From assembly GCA_016703025.1 (NCBI GenBank), contig JADJCV010000004.1, forward strand, positions 248,001 through 312,000: a DNA stretch of 64,000 bases, in the 5' to 3' direction. The notes under the pieces are model-generated. The model was not told where the DNA came from, did no database searches, and saw only the letters and a program-made list of their open reading frames with translations. The stretch comes from Candidatus Avedoeria danica. GTDB taxonomy: Bacteria > Chloroflexota > Anaerolineae > Epilineales > Epilineaceae. How positions within the stretch are numbered: the stretch's first letter is position 1; every line of letters begins with the position of its first letter. Of the stretch, positions 32,401 through 40,385 are shown in pieces. The translations under genes were made by a program, and so were the position numbers.

Positions 32401-35400
32401 ATCAGCCTGCCGTCGCCCGCCGCACGGACCGAGCCGCTGTCGAGCGCCGACGCGCGGGCGCTGCGCTTGATCGCCCGACGGACGTGGCGCTTCTTCGCCA
32501 CGTTCGTCGGCCCCGGCGACAACGCGTTGCCGCCAGACAACTTCCAGGAAGACCCTCACCCCGTCGTGGCGCACCGCACGTCCCCCACCAACCTCGGCCT
32601 CTACCTGCTGGCCACCGTGACCGCACACGACTTCGGCTGGATCGGACTGCGCGACGCCATCGACCGCCTGGAGGAGACGCTGGCGACGATGGGCCGGCTC
32701 GAGCGATTTCGCGGCCACTTCTTGAACTGGTACGACACCTCCGACGGCCGGTCGCTCGATCCCCGCTACGTGTCGTCGGTCGACAGCGGCAACCTCGCCG
32801 GCCACCTCATCGCGCTCAAGCACGCCTGCCTGGAGAAGATCGACGACCCGGTCGACTGGCAGGTCGCGCTCGACGGGATCGCGGATGCGGTGCACCTGGT
32901 GCGCGAATCGGCCCGTTCCGCGGTGACCGGCAGGCGCCCGAGGACGAAAGCCGTGCGCCGCTTGAGCGAGGCGCTGGACGCCGTGGATGCGGTCGCCGGT
33001 GCCGCGCCCGGGACTCGGGCGGCGTGGGCCGGGCAGTTGGCCGAGCTGGCGAGCCATGCCGTCGGGGTGATGATGCTGGCGAGAGCACTCGTCAAGGTCG
33101 ATGCGCCGCCCGCGACGGCCGAGGTTCTCGTGTGGGCTGCGGCCCTCGAGGCCACGATCGCCAGCCACCGCCGCGATCTGGCGGAGGGGGCGACCGCGCC
33201 CGCTTCGGCGCCCGCTGCCCACTCCGTGAGCCACCGCCTCGCCGTCGTCGCCCGCAGCGCGGAGACGATGGTCGCGGAGATGGACTTCACCTTCCTGTTC
33301 GACCCGGTGCGCCAGCTCTTTGCGATCGGCTACCGTGTGGATGACGCGACCCTCGATCCCGGCCGCTACGACCTCCTCGCCTCGGAAGCACGCCTCACGA
33401 GCTTCGTGGCCATCGCCAAGGGCGACGTGCCGGTCGGGCACTGGTTCCGCCTCGGCCGGGCGCTCACGCCGGTGGAGCACGACTCCGCCCTCGTGTCGTG
33501 GTCGGGGTCGATGTTCGAGTACTTGATGCCGGAGCTTGTCATGCACGCGCCCAGCGGCAGCCTGTTGGAGCAGAGCGGCCGGTTGATCGTCCGCCGGCAG
33601 ATCACGTACGGTGCCGAGCGGGGCGTGCCGTGGGGGGTTTCGGAATCGGCGTACAGTGCGCGCGACCTCGAGCAGACGTATCAGTACTCGAACTTCGGCG
33701 TGCCCGGGCTCGGACTGCGGCGCGGGCTCGCCGAGGACGTCGTCATCGCGCCGTATGCGACCGGGTTGGCCGCGATGATCGACCCGGCGGCGGCCGTGCA
33801 GAACTTCCGGCGACTCGCGGACGCGGGCGCCAGCGGCGCGTACGGCTTCTACGAGGCCCTCGACTACACCGGCACCCGGCTGCCGGAGGGGACACGCGTC
33901 ACCGCCGTGCGCGCGTACATGGCGCATCACCAGGGCATGCTGCTCGTCGCCATCGCCAACGTCCTGTGCGGCGGCGCGATGCGCCGGCGGTTCCACGCCG
34001 AACCCGTCGTGCAGGCCACCGAGCTGCTCCTCCAGGAGCGGACCCCGCGCGACGTCGCCGTCGCTCGACCTCGGGCGGAGGAGGTGGCGGCGGTGGCCGA
34101 CGTGCGCGAGTACGTCCCGCCCGTCGTCCGCCGCTTCACGACGCCGCACGGGCCGATCCGGACGCACATCCTGTCCAACGGGCGCTACGCGGTCATGCTC
34201 ACCGCCGCCGGCGCCGGGTACAGCCGCTGGCGCGACATCGCGCTGACCCGCTGGCGCGAGGACCCCACGCGCGACGAGTACGGCACGCACATCTTCGTGC
34301 GCGACGCCGGCAGCGGCCGGCGCTGGTCGGTCGGCCACCAGCCCAGCGGCGCCGAGCCGGACAGCTACGAGGTCGTGTTCTCCGAGGACCGTGCCAGGTA
34401 CGCCCGGCGCGACGGGGCGATCGCGACCACGCTCGACGTCATCGTGTCCCCGGAGGACGACGCCGAGATCCGAAGGGTGACGCTGACGAACTTCGGGCCG
34501 CGCGCCCGCGACATCGAGCTGACGAGCTACGCCGAGGTCGTGCTTGCGTCGCCGGCGGCCGACGCCGCGCACCCGGCGTTCTCCAACCTCTTCGTCCACA
34601 CGGAATGCGTCCCCGAGTTCGAGGCCGTGCTCGCGACGCGCCGGCCGCGAGCACCCGGCGAGCCCCGCGTCTGGCTGGCCCACGTCGCGGCCGTCGATGG
34701 GACGCGCCTGGGCGCCCTCCAGTGGGAGACGGACCGCGCGCGGTTCCTCGGCCGCGGCCGCGGCATTCGCCAGCCCGCGGCGATGGACGGCGACGAACCG
34801 CTTTCGGGCTCCGTCGGCGCGGTGCTCGATCCGATCGTCAGCCTTCGGCTGCGGGTCCGGCTCCGCCCGGGCGTCGCCGTGCGCGTCGCCTTCTCGACGC
34901 TGGTCGCACCGACGCGCGAGAAGGCGCTCGATCTGGCCGAGAAGTATCGCGATCCAGCGACGTTCGACCGGGCCGCGACGTTGGCCTGGACGCAGGCCCA
35001 GGTCCAGATGCATCACGTCGGCATCGGTCCCGACGATGCCCACCTCTTCCAGAGCCTCGCGCGCCGCATCCTCTACTCGGGGCGCACCCTCCGACCCGCA
35101 GCCGACGTGCTGAGCCGCCACGAAGGCGGGCCGGCGGCCCTGTGGGCGCACGGGATCTCGGGCGATCTGCCGATCGTGCTCGCCGTGCTCGACGAAGCCG
35201 AGCACATCGGCCTCGTGCGGCAACTGCTGCGCGCCCATGAGTACTGGCGATTGAAGCAGCTGGCGGTCGACCTCGTCATCCTGAACGATCGAGCTTCATC
35301 CTATGTCCAGGATCTGCAGCACCAGATCGAGACGCTCGTGCGCACGAGCCAGTCGAGCGGGCCGTCCGAGGGGCACCGTGCCCAAGGCAGCGTGTTCATC

Positions 35401-38130
35401 CTGCGCTCCGACCTGCTGCCGGCGGCCCAGCGCGACGTGCTGCTGGCGGCCGCGCGCGCCGTGTTGACGGGCGGCCGCGGGACGTTGTCGGAGCAGATCG
35501 CGCGCTCGCCGGGGGCCGAGCTGGCGTTGCCGGCGCCGGTGCCGGCGGCGCGGCGGGCGAAGGCGGATCCGTCCGCCGACGCGGCGTGGACGCGGCCGGC
35601 GCTGGAGTTCTTCAACGGCCTCGGCGGTTTCGCCGCTGGCGGGCGGGAGTACGTCACGGTCCTCGAGGCGGGCCGGCAGACGCCGGCCCCGTGGATCAAT
35701 GTGATCGCCAACCCGGTCTTCGGCTTCCTGGCGTCCGAGGCCGGCTCCGGGCATGCGTGGTCGCTGAACAGTCGCGAGAACAAGCTCACGCCGTGGGCGA
35801 ACGATCCGGTGAGCGATCCGCCCGGCGAGGCGATCTACATCCGCGACGAGGAGACGCTCGACGTCTGGTGCCCGACGGCGCTGCCGATCCGCACAGCCGG
35901 TCAGCGCTACGTCGCCCGCCACGGCCAGGGCTACAGCCGCTTCGAGCACGTCTACCGCGGCATCGCGCTCGAGCTTGCGGTGTTCGTCCCGCGGGAAGAT
36001 CCGATCAAGATCAGTCGCCTCACGATCACGAACGCATCCGGGCGCCCGCGGCGGCTGTCGGTGACGGGGTATGTCGAGTGGGTGCTCGGGGTGACGCGCA
36101 GCGCCACCGCGCCGTTCATCGTCACCGGCATCGACGGCGCCACCGGCGCAGTGCTCGCCCGCAACGCCTGGAACACGGAGTTCGCCGGACGCGTGGCGTT
36201 CGCCGACCTGGGCGGTGCGCAGACATCGTGGACGGGGGACCGGACGGAGTTCCTCGGCCGCAACGGCACACTCGACGCGCCGGCCGGCCTCGTGCGGGGC
36301 GGCCCGCTGTCCGGGCGGGTGGGCGCGGGTCTCGACCCGTGCACGGCGCTGCAGGCGACGATCGAGCTGTCGGCCGGCGCGCAGACCGTGATCACGTTCG
36401 TCCTCGGCGAAGCGGCCAGCGAGGGCGAGGCTACCGGGCTGATCGAGCGCTACCGGGCCGCCGACCTCGAGGCCGCGCTGCGAGACGTCGCCGATGACTG
36501 GGACCACATCCTGGGCGGTCTGCAGGTGCGCACCCCCGATCGGGCGATGGACGTCCTGCTCAACCGCTGGCTCCTCTACCAGACGCTGACCTGCCGGGTC
36601 TGGGCCCGCTCCGCGCTCTACCAGGCCGGGGGGGCATACGGTTTCCGCGACCAGATCCAGGACGGTATGGCCCTGTGCGTGGCCGCCCCGCAGATCGCAC
36701 GCGCGCACCTCTTGCGCGCCGCTTCGCGCCAGTTCGTGGAGGGCGACGTGCAGCACTGGTGGCACGTCCCGGGCGGGCGCGGCGTCCGGACGCGCATCGC
36801 GGACGACTGCGTTTGGCTGCCGTACGCCGCGGCGCACTTCCTGGACGCGACGGGCGACGGCGCGCTGCTGGACGAGGCGGTGTCCTTCCTCTCCGGCCCG
36901 CTCTTGGCGCCCGGACAGCACGAGTCGTACTTTCAGCCCGGTGAGTCGGATGAGCGGGCCACCTTCTTCGAGCACTGCGCACGCGCGCTCGACCGCAGCC
37001 TGGCCGTCGGCGCCCACGGCCTGCCGCTGATCGGCACGGGGGACTGGAACGACGGGATGAACGCGGTCGGCGCCGAAGGGCGCGGCGAGAGCGTGTGGCT
37101 GGGGTGGTTCCTCGTCTCGACGCTCTTCCGGTTCGCGCCGGTGGCCGAGGGGCGCGGTGACACGCGTCGCGCCGAGGCCTGGCGCGCGCACGCGGCGGCG
37201 CTGACGACTGCCCTCGAGGTGCACGGCTGGGACGGCGGGTGGTATCGACGCGCCTTCTTCGACGACGGGACGCCGCTCGGCTCGGCCGAGAACGCGGAGT
37301 GCCGGATCGACTCGATCGCCCAGTCCTGGGCGGTGATCTCGGGCGCGGCCGAGCCGCAGCGCGCGCGGCAGGCCATGGCGGCCCTCGAAGAACAGCTCAT
37401 CCGGCGCGACGTGGGCCTCATGCTTCTGTTCACGCCGCCGTTCATGGATGGGGAGGCGGGTGCGACTGCGGGTGAGGCGACGGATGCGGTGAGGGCTGCG
37501 TCGACGGCTGCGTCGACAGCTGATGCGCCGGATGCAATGACCGAGGCAACGGCGATTGCGTCGAAGACCGTCGACCCCGGCTACATCAAGGCCTACCCCG
37601 CCGGCATTCGCGAGAATGGCGGCCAGTACACCCACGCGGCACTGTGGAGCGTGATCGCGTTTGCCGAGCTCGGGGAGGGCGACAAGGCGCACGAGCTGTT
37701 CACGATGCTGAGCCCGATCCGCCTGGCGAGCGATCCGGAGGCCGTCGAACGCTACAAGGTCGAGCCGTACGCCGTCGCCGCCGACGTCTACGCCGAGCCG
37801 GCGCACGTCGGCCGCGGTGGCTGGACGTGGTACACGGGTTCGGCGGCGTGGATGTACCGCGCCGGCGTCGAGTGGCTGCTGGGCTTCCGCGTCCGGGGGT
37901 CGCACGTCGAGATCGATCCGTGCATCCCGCGCGAGTGGCCGGGGTTCGAGATCACGCTGCGGTACGGGGCGTCGCGCTACGCGGTGACCGTGGAGAACCC
38001 GCGCGGCGTGCAGCGGGGGGTGGTGCGGATCGAGGTGGACGGCGTGGCGCTGGCGGCGGGCACAGGGACGGCGCGGGTGGAGCTGACGGACGATGGGGGG
38101 CGGCACGAGGTGCGGGTGGTGATGGGGTGA
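29458..38130 (+). CDS. Cyclic beta-1,2-glucan synthase (GT84/glucoamylase-like/GH94 multidomain)
   Basis: 2890 residues, the expected size for the NdvB/ChvB family, which makes cyclic beta-1,2-glucan at the inner membrane from UDP-glucose. Order: N-terminal helical region; membrane helices (about 397-456); GT84 domain (about 479-800) with TLDEDTRLP and THRWARGDWQ; more membrane helices (about 820-860, 940-980); glucoamylase-like domain (about 1010-1500, HFLNWYDTSDG, FGVPGLGLRRG, AYMAHHQGML); and two carbohydrate-processing GH94-type segments (from about 1560 and 2050), the last with GTGDWNDGMN at about 2527. A roughly 40-residue Ala/Thr-rich insert (about 2663-2706) separates LLFTPPF from DPGYIKAYPAGIRENGG, normally nearly adjacent. 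The GTG at 29458 lacks a ribosome-binding site and may be leaderless. Confidence 0.93.
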   Translation: MPPFLELASKPIEPPIRAELFGIERLEQHAESLAEAQSVLAKRGKGRALLPRVQDNARVLRDGYREIARVIREERAITPAAEWLVDNFHIVDEQLREIRDDLPVGFYNELPKLADGPHQGYPRVYGIAWAFVAHTDSRFDPDALRRFVQAYQRVQPLTIGELWAIAITLRVVLVENLRRLTESIVRGRALRQAADALADDLLAHGGRRSSAAAWELRSLEDRPLVTTFAVQLVQRLRDSDPGEMPALLWLNERLAAQGITPDDIVRREHRRQAAMNVTVRNVIMSMGLMSALDWSEFFETVSLVDDVLCAVPGYAAMDFATRDSYRHAIEDLARGAGRSEQDVTRAVMAAAVANDPVADPADARRADPGHYLVGNGRRAFETALGFRAPLGLRLIRAYIAGATPGYLGTIAMITAALLTGPLLLGMADDAGVRTMLALALAAAFPASDLAIALLNRNVTSLVRPRALPRLELRGGVPPDLRTIVVVPSLLTRPDQVEALIERLEVHYLANADGAVHFALLSDWTDAPAERMPGDEDVLACAREGIARLNVRHGTVDDDGPRFLLFHRRRQWNAGERAWMGWERKRGKLHELNRLLRGATDTSFLPDGAEGEASLAPGAAPVVPPGTRYVVTLDEDTRLPRGAVKRLVGTMAHPLNHPRFDPDTRRVVEGYGVLQPRVTPPLPGLVGSFFQRQSSGPAGIDPYAAAVSDVYQDLFGEGSFTGKGIYDVDAFESAMAGRVPENAMLSHDLFEGIFARAGLVTDIELFESAPSHYGVAAARTHRWARGDWQLLPWILGRRVPVIGRWKMVDNLRRTLSAPATFLTLVLGWTLPGAVPAVWTAFVLAVIGVPPLLPVLAGLVPRGHGFSKRSHARASGRDLRMAAAQTALTIAMLAHQAWLMLDAIARSVTRVYVTHRDLLEWVTAAQAKTGLRLDLRGFYQRMAGGVAFALAAAAAVALVRPAALPVALPFVLLWTASPAVARFISLPSPAARTEPLSSADARALRLIARRTWRFFATFVGPGDNALPPDNFQEDPHPVVAHRTSPTNLGLYLLATVTAHDFGWIGLRDAIDRLEETLATMGRLERFRGHFLNWYDTSDGRSLDPRYVSSVDSGNLAGHLIALKHACLEKIDDPVDWQVALDGIADAVHLVRESARSAVTGRRPRTKAVRRLSEALDAVDAVAGAAPGTRAAWAGQLAELASHAVGVMMLARALVKVDAPPATAEVLVWAAALEATIASHRRDLAEGATAPASAPAAHSVSHRLAVVARSAETMVAEMDFTFLFDPVRQLFAIGYRVDDATLDPGRYDLLASEARLTSFVAIAKGDVPVGHWFRLGRALTPVEHDSALVSWSGSMFEYLMPELVMHAPSGSLLEQSGRLIVRRQITYGAERGVPWGVSESAYSARDLEQTYQYSNFGVPGLGLRRGLAEDVVIAPYATGLAAMIDPAAAVQNFRRLADAGASGAYGFYEALDYTGTRLPEGTRVTAVRAYMAHHQGMLLVAIANVLCGGAMRRRFHAEPVVQATELLLQERTPRDVAVARPRAEEVAAVADVREYVPPVVRRFTTPHGPIRTHILSNGRYAVMLTAAGAGYSRWRDIALTRWREDPTRDEYGTHIFVRDAGSGRRWSVGHQPSGAEPDSYEVVFSEDRARYARRDGAIATTLDVIVSPEDDAEIRRVTLTNFGPRARDIELTSYAEVVLASPAADAAHPAFSNLFVHTECVPEFEAVLATRRPRAPGEPRVWLAHVAAVDGTRLGALQWETDRARFLGRGRGIRQPAAMDGDEPLSGSVGAVLDPIVSLRLRVRLRPGVAVRVAFSTLVAPTREKALDLAEKYRDPATFDRAATLAWTQAQVQMHHVGIGPDDAHLFQSLARRILYSGRTLRPAADVLSRHEGGPAALWAHGISGDLPIVLAVLDEAEHIGLVRQLLRAHEYWRLKQLAVDLVILNDRASSYVQDLQHQIETLVRTSQSSGPSEGHRAQGSVFILRSDLLPAAQRDVLLAAARAVLTGGRGTLSEQIARSPGAELALPAPVPAARRAKADPSADAAWTRPALEFFNGLGGFAAGGREYVTVLEAGRQTPAPWINVIANPVFGFLASEAGSGHAWSLNSRENKLTPWANDPVSDPPGEAIYIRDEETLDVWCPTALPIRTAGQRYVARHGQGYSRFEHVYRGIALELAVFVPREDPIKISRLTITNASGRPRRLSVTGYVEWVLGVTRSATAPFIVTGIDGATGAVLARNAWNTEFAGRVAFADLGGAQTSWTGDRTEFLGRNGTLDAPAGLVRGGPLSGRVGAGLDPCTALQATIELSAGAQTVITFVLGEAASEGEATGLIERYRAADLEAALRDVADDWDHILGGLQVRTPDRAMDVLLNRWLLYQTLTCRVWARSALYQAGGAYGFRDQIQDGMALCVAAPQIARAHLLRAASRQFVEGDVQHWWHVPGGRGVRTRIADDCVWLPYAAAHFLDATGDGALLDEAVSFLSGPLLAPGQHESYFQPGESDERATFFEHCARALDRSLAVGAHGLPLIGTGDWNDGMNAVGAEGRGESVWLGWFLVSTLFRFAPVAEGRGDTRRAEAWRAHAAALTTALEVHGWDGGWYRRAFFDDGTPLGSAENAECRIDSIAQSWAVISGAAEPQRARQAMAALEEQLIRRDVGLMLLFTPPFMDGEAGATAGEATDAVRAASTAASTADAPDAMTEATAIASKTVDPGYIKAYPAGIRENGGQYTHAALWSVIAFAELGEGDKAHELFTMLSPIRLASDPEAVERYKVEPYAVAADVYAEPAHVGRGGWTWYTGSAAWMYRAGVEWLLGFRVRGSHVEIDPCIPREWPGFEITLRYGASRYAVTVENPRGVQRGVVRIEVDGVALAAGTGTARVELTDDGGRHEVRVVMG

Positions 38131-38200
38131 TGGACCCATCGGATCGGCTCGGCGCCCTGCCTGACCCGACTTGGTCCACGGGCAGGTTGCGCGCCAAACG

Positions 38201-38206
38201 CTACAA
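38201..38206 (+). promoter_or_regulatory. Candidate -10 box for msrB
   Basis: TACAAT lies 73 bp upstream of the msrB start, in the gap after the glucan synthase. No well-spaced -35 is evident. Confidence 0.4.
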
Positions 38207-38278
38207 TCGAACTGCGGCCCGGCGGTCGTGAGCCCGCCCAGCCGCGGGCGGCGAATCGATCCCTCTGAGGAGCCACGG

Positions 38279-38770
38279 ATGACGAACGACCGGGTCAGCG
38301 TCCACGTCTTCGACCGCAGCGGCCAACTCGTCGGCCCGATCGACGTGCCGCGCGTCGTGAAGACGGACGGCGAGTGGCGCGCCCAGCTCACGGCCGAGCA
38401 GTTCGCGGTCGCGCGCGGCAAGGGCACGGAGCGGCCGTTCTGCGGCACGCTGCTGGACAACAAGCGATCCGGCGTCTACGCCTGCGTCTGCTGCGCGCTG
38501 CCGCTCTTCAGCTCGGGCGCCAAGTTCGACTCCGGCACGGGCTGGCCGAGCTTCTTCCAGCCCGTCGCCGAGGCGAACGTCGTCACCGAGGTCGATCGCA
38601 GCCACGGCATGTCGCGCTCGGAGATCCTCTGCGCCCGGTGCAGCTGCCACCTCGGCCATGTCTTCCCCGACGGGCCGCCGCCGACGCGGCTGCGGTTCTG
38701 CGTGAACTCGGAGTCCCTCGTGTTCGTGGACGACGGGGCATTGGCTGGCCTCGGGGTGTCGGAGGTCTAG
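38279..38770 (+). CDS. msrB: Peptide-methionine (R)-S-oxide reductase
   Basis: 163 residues. It reduces methionine-R-sulfoxide in damaged proteins. The zinc cysteines are present as C69/C72 (YACVCC) and C118/C121 (LCARC). The catalytic Cys is C141 in RLRFCVNSESL. The GTGWPSFFQPV and HLGHVFPDG motifs are standard. C55 in ERPFCGTLLDN may be the recycling cysteine, as the SG-C-GW position carries Thr. The ATG at 38279 follows GAGGAG. No signal peptide, so cytoplasmic. Confidence 0.95.
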   Translation: MTNDRVSVHVFDRSGQLVGPIDVPRVVKTDGEWRAQLTAEQFAVARGKGTERPFCGTLLDNKRSGVYACVCCALPLFSSGAKFDSGTGWPSFFQPVAEANVVTEVDRSHGMSRSEILCARCSCHLGHVFPDGPPPTRLRFCVNSESLVFVDDGALAGLGVSEV

Positions 38771-38795
38771 GCGGACACGGCGACGGGCCTCGGCA

Positions 38796-38827
38796 ACGGG
38801 TGCATCGCAACACGGGTGCATCGCAAC
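38796..38827. repeat. Two-copy 16-bp tandem repeat downstream of msrB
   Basis: ACGGGTGCATCGCAAC occurs twice in direct tandem in the convergent gap between msrB and the kinase gene. Confidence 0.85.
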
Positions 38828-38839
38828 CTGTAGGCCGCG

Positions 38840-39799
38840 TCAGCGCAGATCGAACAGCGCGTCGGCCACCTCGATTGCCCCCTCCCACCCCCATCCGTGG
38901 TCCTCGACCGACCACCACGCGCTCAACACCGCCTGCGCCGCGCCCCAGGCCGCGAGCCGCTCGCGATCGAGCGCGAGCGACTCGGACAGGATCGCGATCC
39001 GACGCGCCGAAATCTGCCGTGCCCGTCGCTGCCCGCCCGACAGCAGCCACGGCAGCGGGTTGCGCAGCAGCGCCCCGACCTCGTAGGCCGGCTCGCCGAG
39101 GACGCCCTGCGGGTCGATCGCCAACCAGCCGGAGGGCGAAGCGTCGTTCTCTTTGGCTTGTGTGCCGGCGCTTGAGCGGAGGATGTTGCCGTGGTGCAGA
39201 TCGCCGTGGAGGAGCGCGGCCGGTGCCGACCCCGCGATCAGCTCGGCGAACGTCGCCTCGGCGCGCCCGACGAGACCGGCCGGCAGCGGTCCGGTGCCGC
39301 CGTCGAAACGGGCGCGGAGCCGATCGAGGCCGCGCGCCCGGTCGGCGACGGTCGGCCACGCGAAGGCCGCCGCGACCGGCGGGCGGCAGAGGCCCCGCAT
39401 GACCTCGGCCGCCGCCCTCGTCGCATCGTCGTCCCGACCGGCATCGACCCATTCGGTGAGCGACGTGCCCGGCAGGACCCGCCGCAGGAGCAGCACGCCG
39501 TGTGCCTCGTCGGACGCCAGCAGCTCGACCGCGCCGCGGCCGCCGAATGCCTGCAGCGCGGCGCGTTCCGCCGCAAGGCCGCGCCCGGGCGGTGCCGCCT
39601 TGATCACGACGTGCGACCCGTCGTCGCGCACCGCCGGGGCAACATAGGCGTAGCTGAGCGGTGCGAACGGCGGCTCGACGGTGAGGCGCCACCGTTGGCC
39701 GCATGCGACGAGGAGGGAGGGGAGGCCGTCGAGCCACGTGAGGGCGGCTGGGCCGTGGATATCGTGAAGGGTCTGGCGGAGAGTGGGCGGAATCGGCAT
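38840..39799 (-). CDS. APH(6)/hydroxyurea-type small-molecule phosphotransferase
   Basis: 319 residues of the aminoglycoside/hydroxyurea resistance kinase family. VVIKAAPPG carries the ATP-binding Lys (K67). HGDLHHGNIL (198-207) is the catalytic loop with D200 and N205, and LAIDPQG (D229) supplies the metal-binding Asp. VLLLRRVLPGTSL corresponds to the hinge region. Members phosphorylate streptomycin or hydroxyurea, but many environmental homologues have unknown substrates, so resistance is not implied. The ATG at 39799 has GAGGA 9-10 bp upstream. Convergent with msrB. Confidence 0.85.
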   Translation of the reverse strand: MPIPPTLRQTLHDIHGPAALTWLDGLPSLLVACGQRWRLTVEPPFAPLSYAYVAPAVRDDGSHVVIKAAPPGRGLAAERAALQAFGGRGAVELLASDEAHGVLLLRRVLPGTSLTEWVDAGRDDDATRAAAEVMRGLCRPPVAAAFAWPTVADRARGLDRLRARFDGGTGPLPAGLVGRAEATFAELIAGSAPAALLHGDLHHGNILRSSAGTQAKENDASPSGWLAIDPQGVLGEPAYEVGALLRNPLPWLLSGGQRRARQISARRIAILSESLALDRERLAAWGAAQAVLSAWWSVEDHGWGWEGAIEVADALFDLR

Positions 39800-39865
39800 C
39801 GGGGGATCCTCCTCGACTTGCGACGATGCGCCACCGGCGGATCACCCGGCGATGCATCGCGGGCC

Positions 39866-39871
39866 TACAAT
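39866..39871 (+). promoter_or_regulatory. Candidate -10 box for the CoA-binding protein gene
   Basis: TACAAT lies 33 bp upstream of the GTG at 39905, with CAGGAG serving as ribosome-binding site at 39894-39899. No clear -35 is seen. Confidence 0.45.
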
Positions 39872-39904
39872 GACGACGCCTGATCAAGCCGCCCAGGAGC
39901 GCAC

Positions 39905-40357
39905 GTGAACGCCACCGCGACCGAAGCCGCGTCCATCGGACACGATGCCGACCACTACGCCGAACTGCCCGTCTGGGCCGTCGTCGGCGCCTCCAACGCC
40001 CGGCACAAGTACGGCAACCGGATCTACCGCACCCTCCGCGAGGCCGGCTACCGCGTCTACGCCGTGAACCGGCATCAGGCGATCATCGAGGGCGACACGG
40101 CCTACGCCCGCGTCACCGACCTGCCGGAGGCGCCCGACGTCGTGAACCTCGTCGTGCCGCCCGACCGGGCGCTGGCCGTCGTGCAGGACGCGCACGCAGC
40201 GGGGGCCAAGGCGGTCTGGTTCCAGCCGGGCGCCGAGGATGCCGCCGCGGCCGCTTGGGCAACGGCCCACGGAATGGATGTCATCCACGCCTGCATCCTC
40301 GTGGCCCACAACCGGCGCGGGCCGGGGGCGGGCGCCGGAGACCGTACGGACGGGTGA
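39905..40357 (+). CDS. CoA-binding domain protein (YccU-like)
   Basis: 150 residues. The Rossmann-type CoA-binding fold is visible: VWAVVGASNARHKYGNRIYR, then AGYRVYAVNRHQAIIEG, LPEAPDVVNLVVPPDRAL and AVWFQPGAED. The family is widespread but its cellular role is not settled. The GTG at 39905 is preceded by CAGGAG. It converges on the helicase gene with a 28-bp gap. Confidence 0.92.
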   Translation: MNATATEAASIGHDADHYAELPVWAVVGASNARHKYGNRIYRTLREAGYRVYAVNRHQAIIEGDTAYARVTDLPEAPDVVNLVVPPDRALAVVQDAHAAGAKAVWFQPGAEDAAAAAWATAHGMDVIHACILVAHNRRGPGAGAGDRTDG

Positions 40358-40385
40358 TCTCGTCCGACCCATCCGGGCCGCGCCC

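Noticed and set aside
29422..35238. Very long antisense open frame (about 1938 codons) opposite the glucan synthase
   Set aside because: High GC removes stop codons from shadow frames; the antisense protein is Arg/Ala/His-rich with no domain, while the plus strand is an unmistakable glucan synthase.
38840..39799. Antibiotic-resistance gene
   Set aside because: The fold is APH(6)/hydroxyurea kinase, but there is no mobile or resistance context and many homologues have other substrates.
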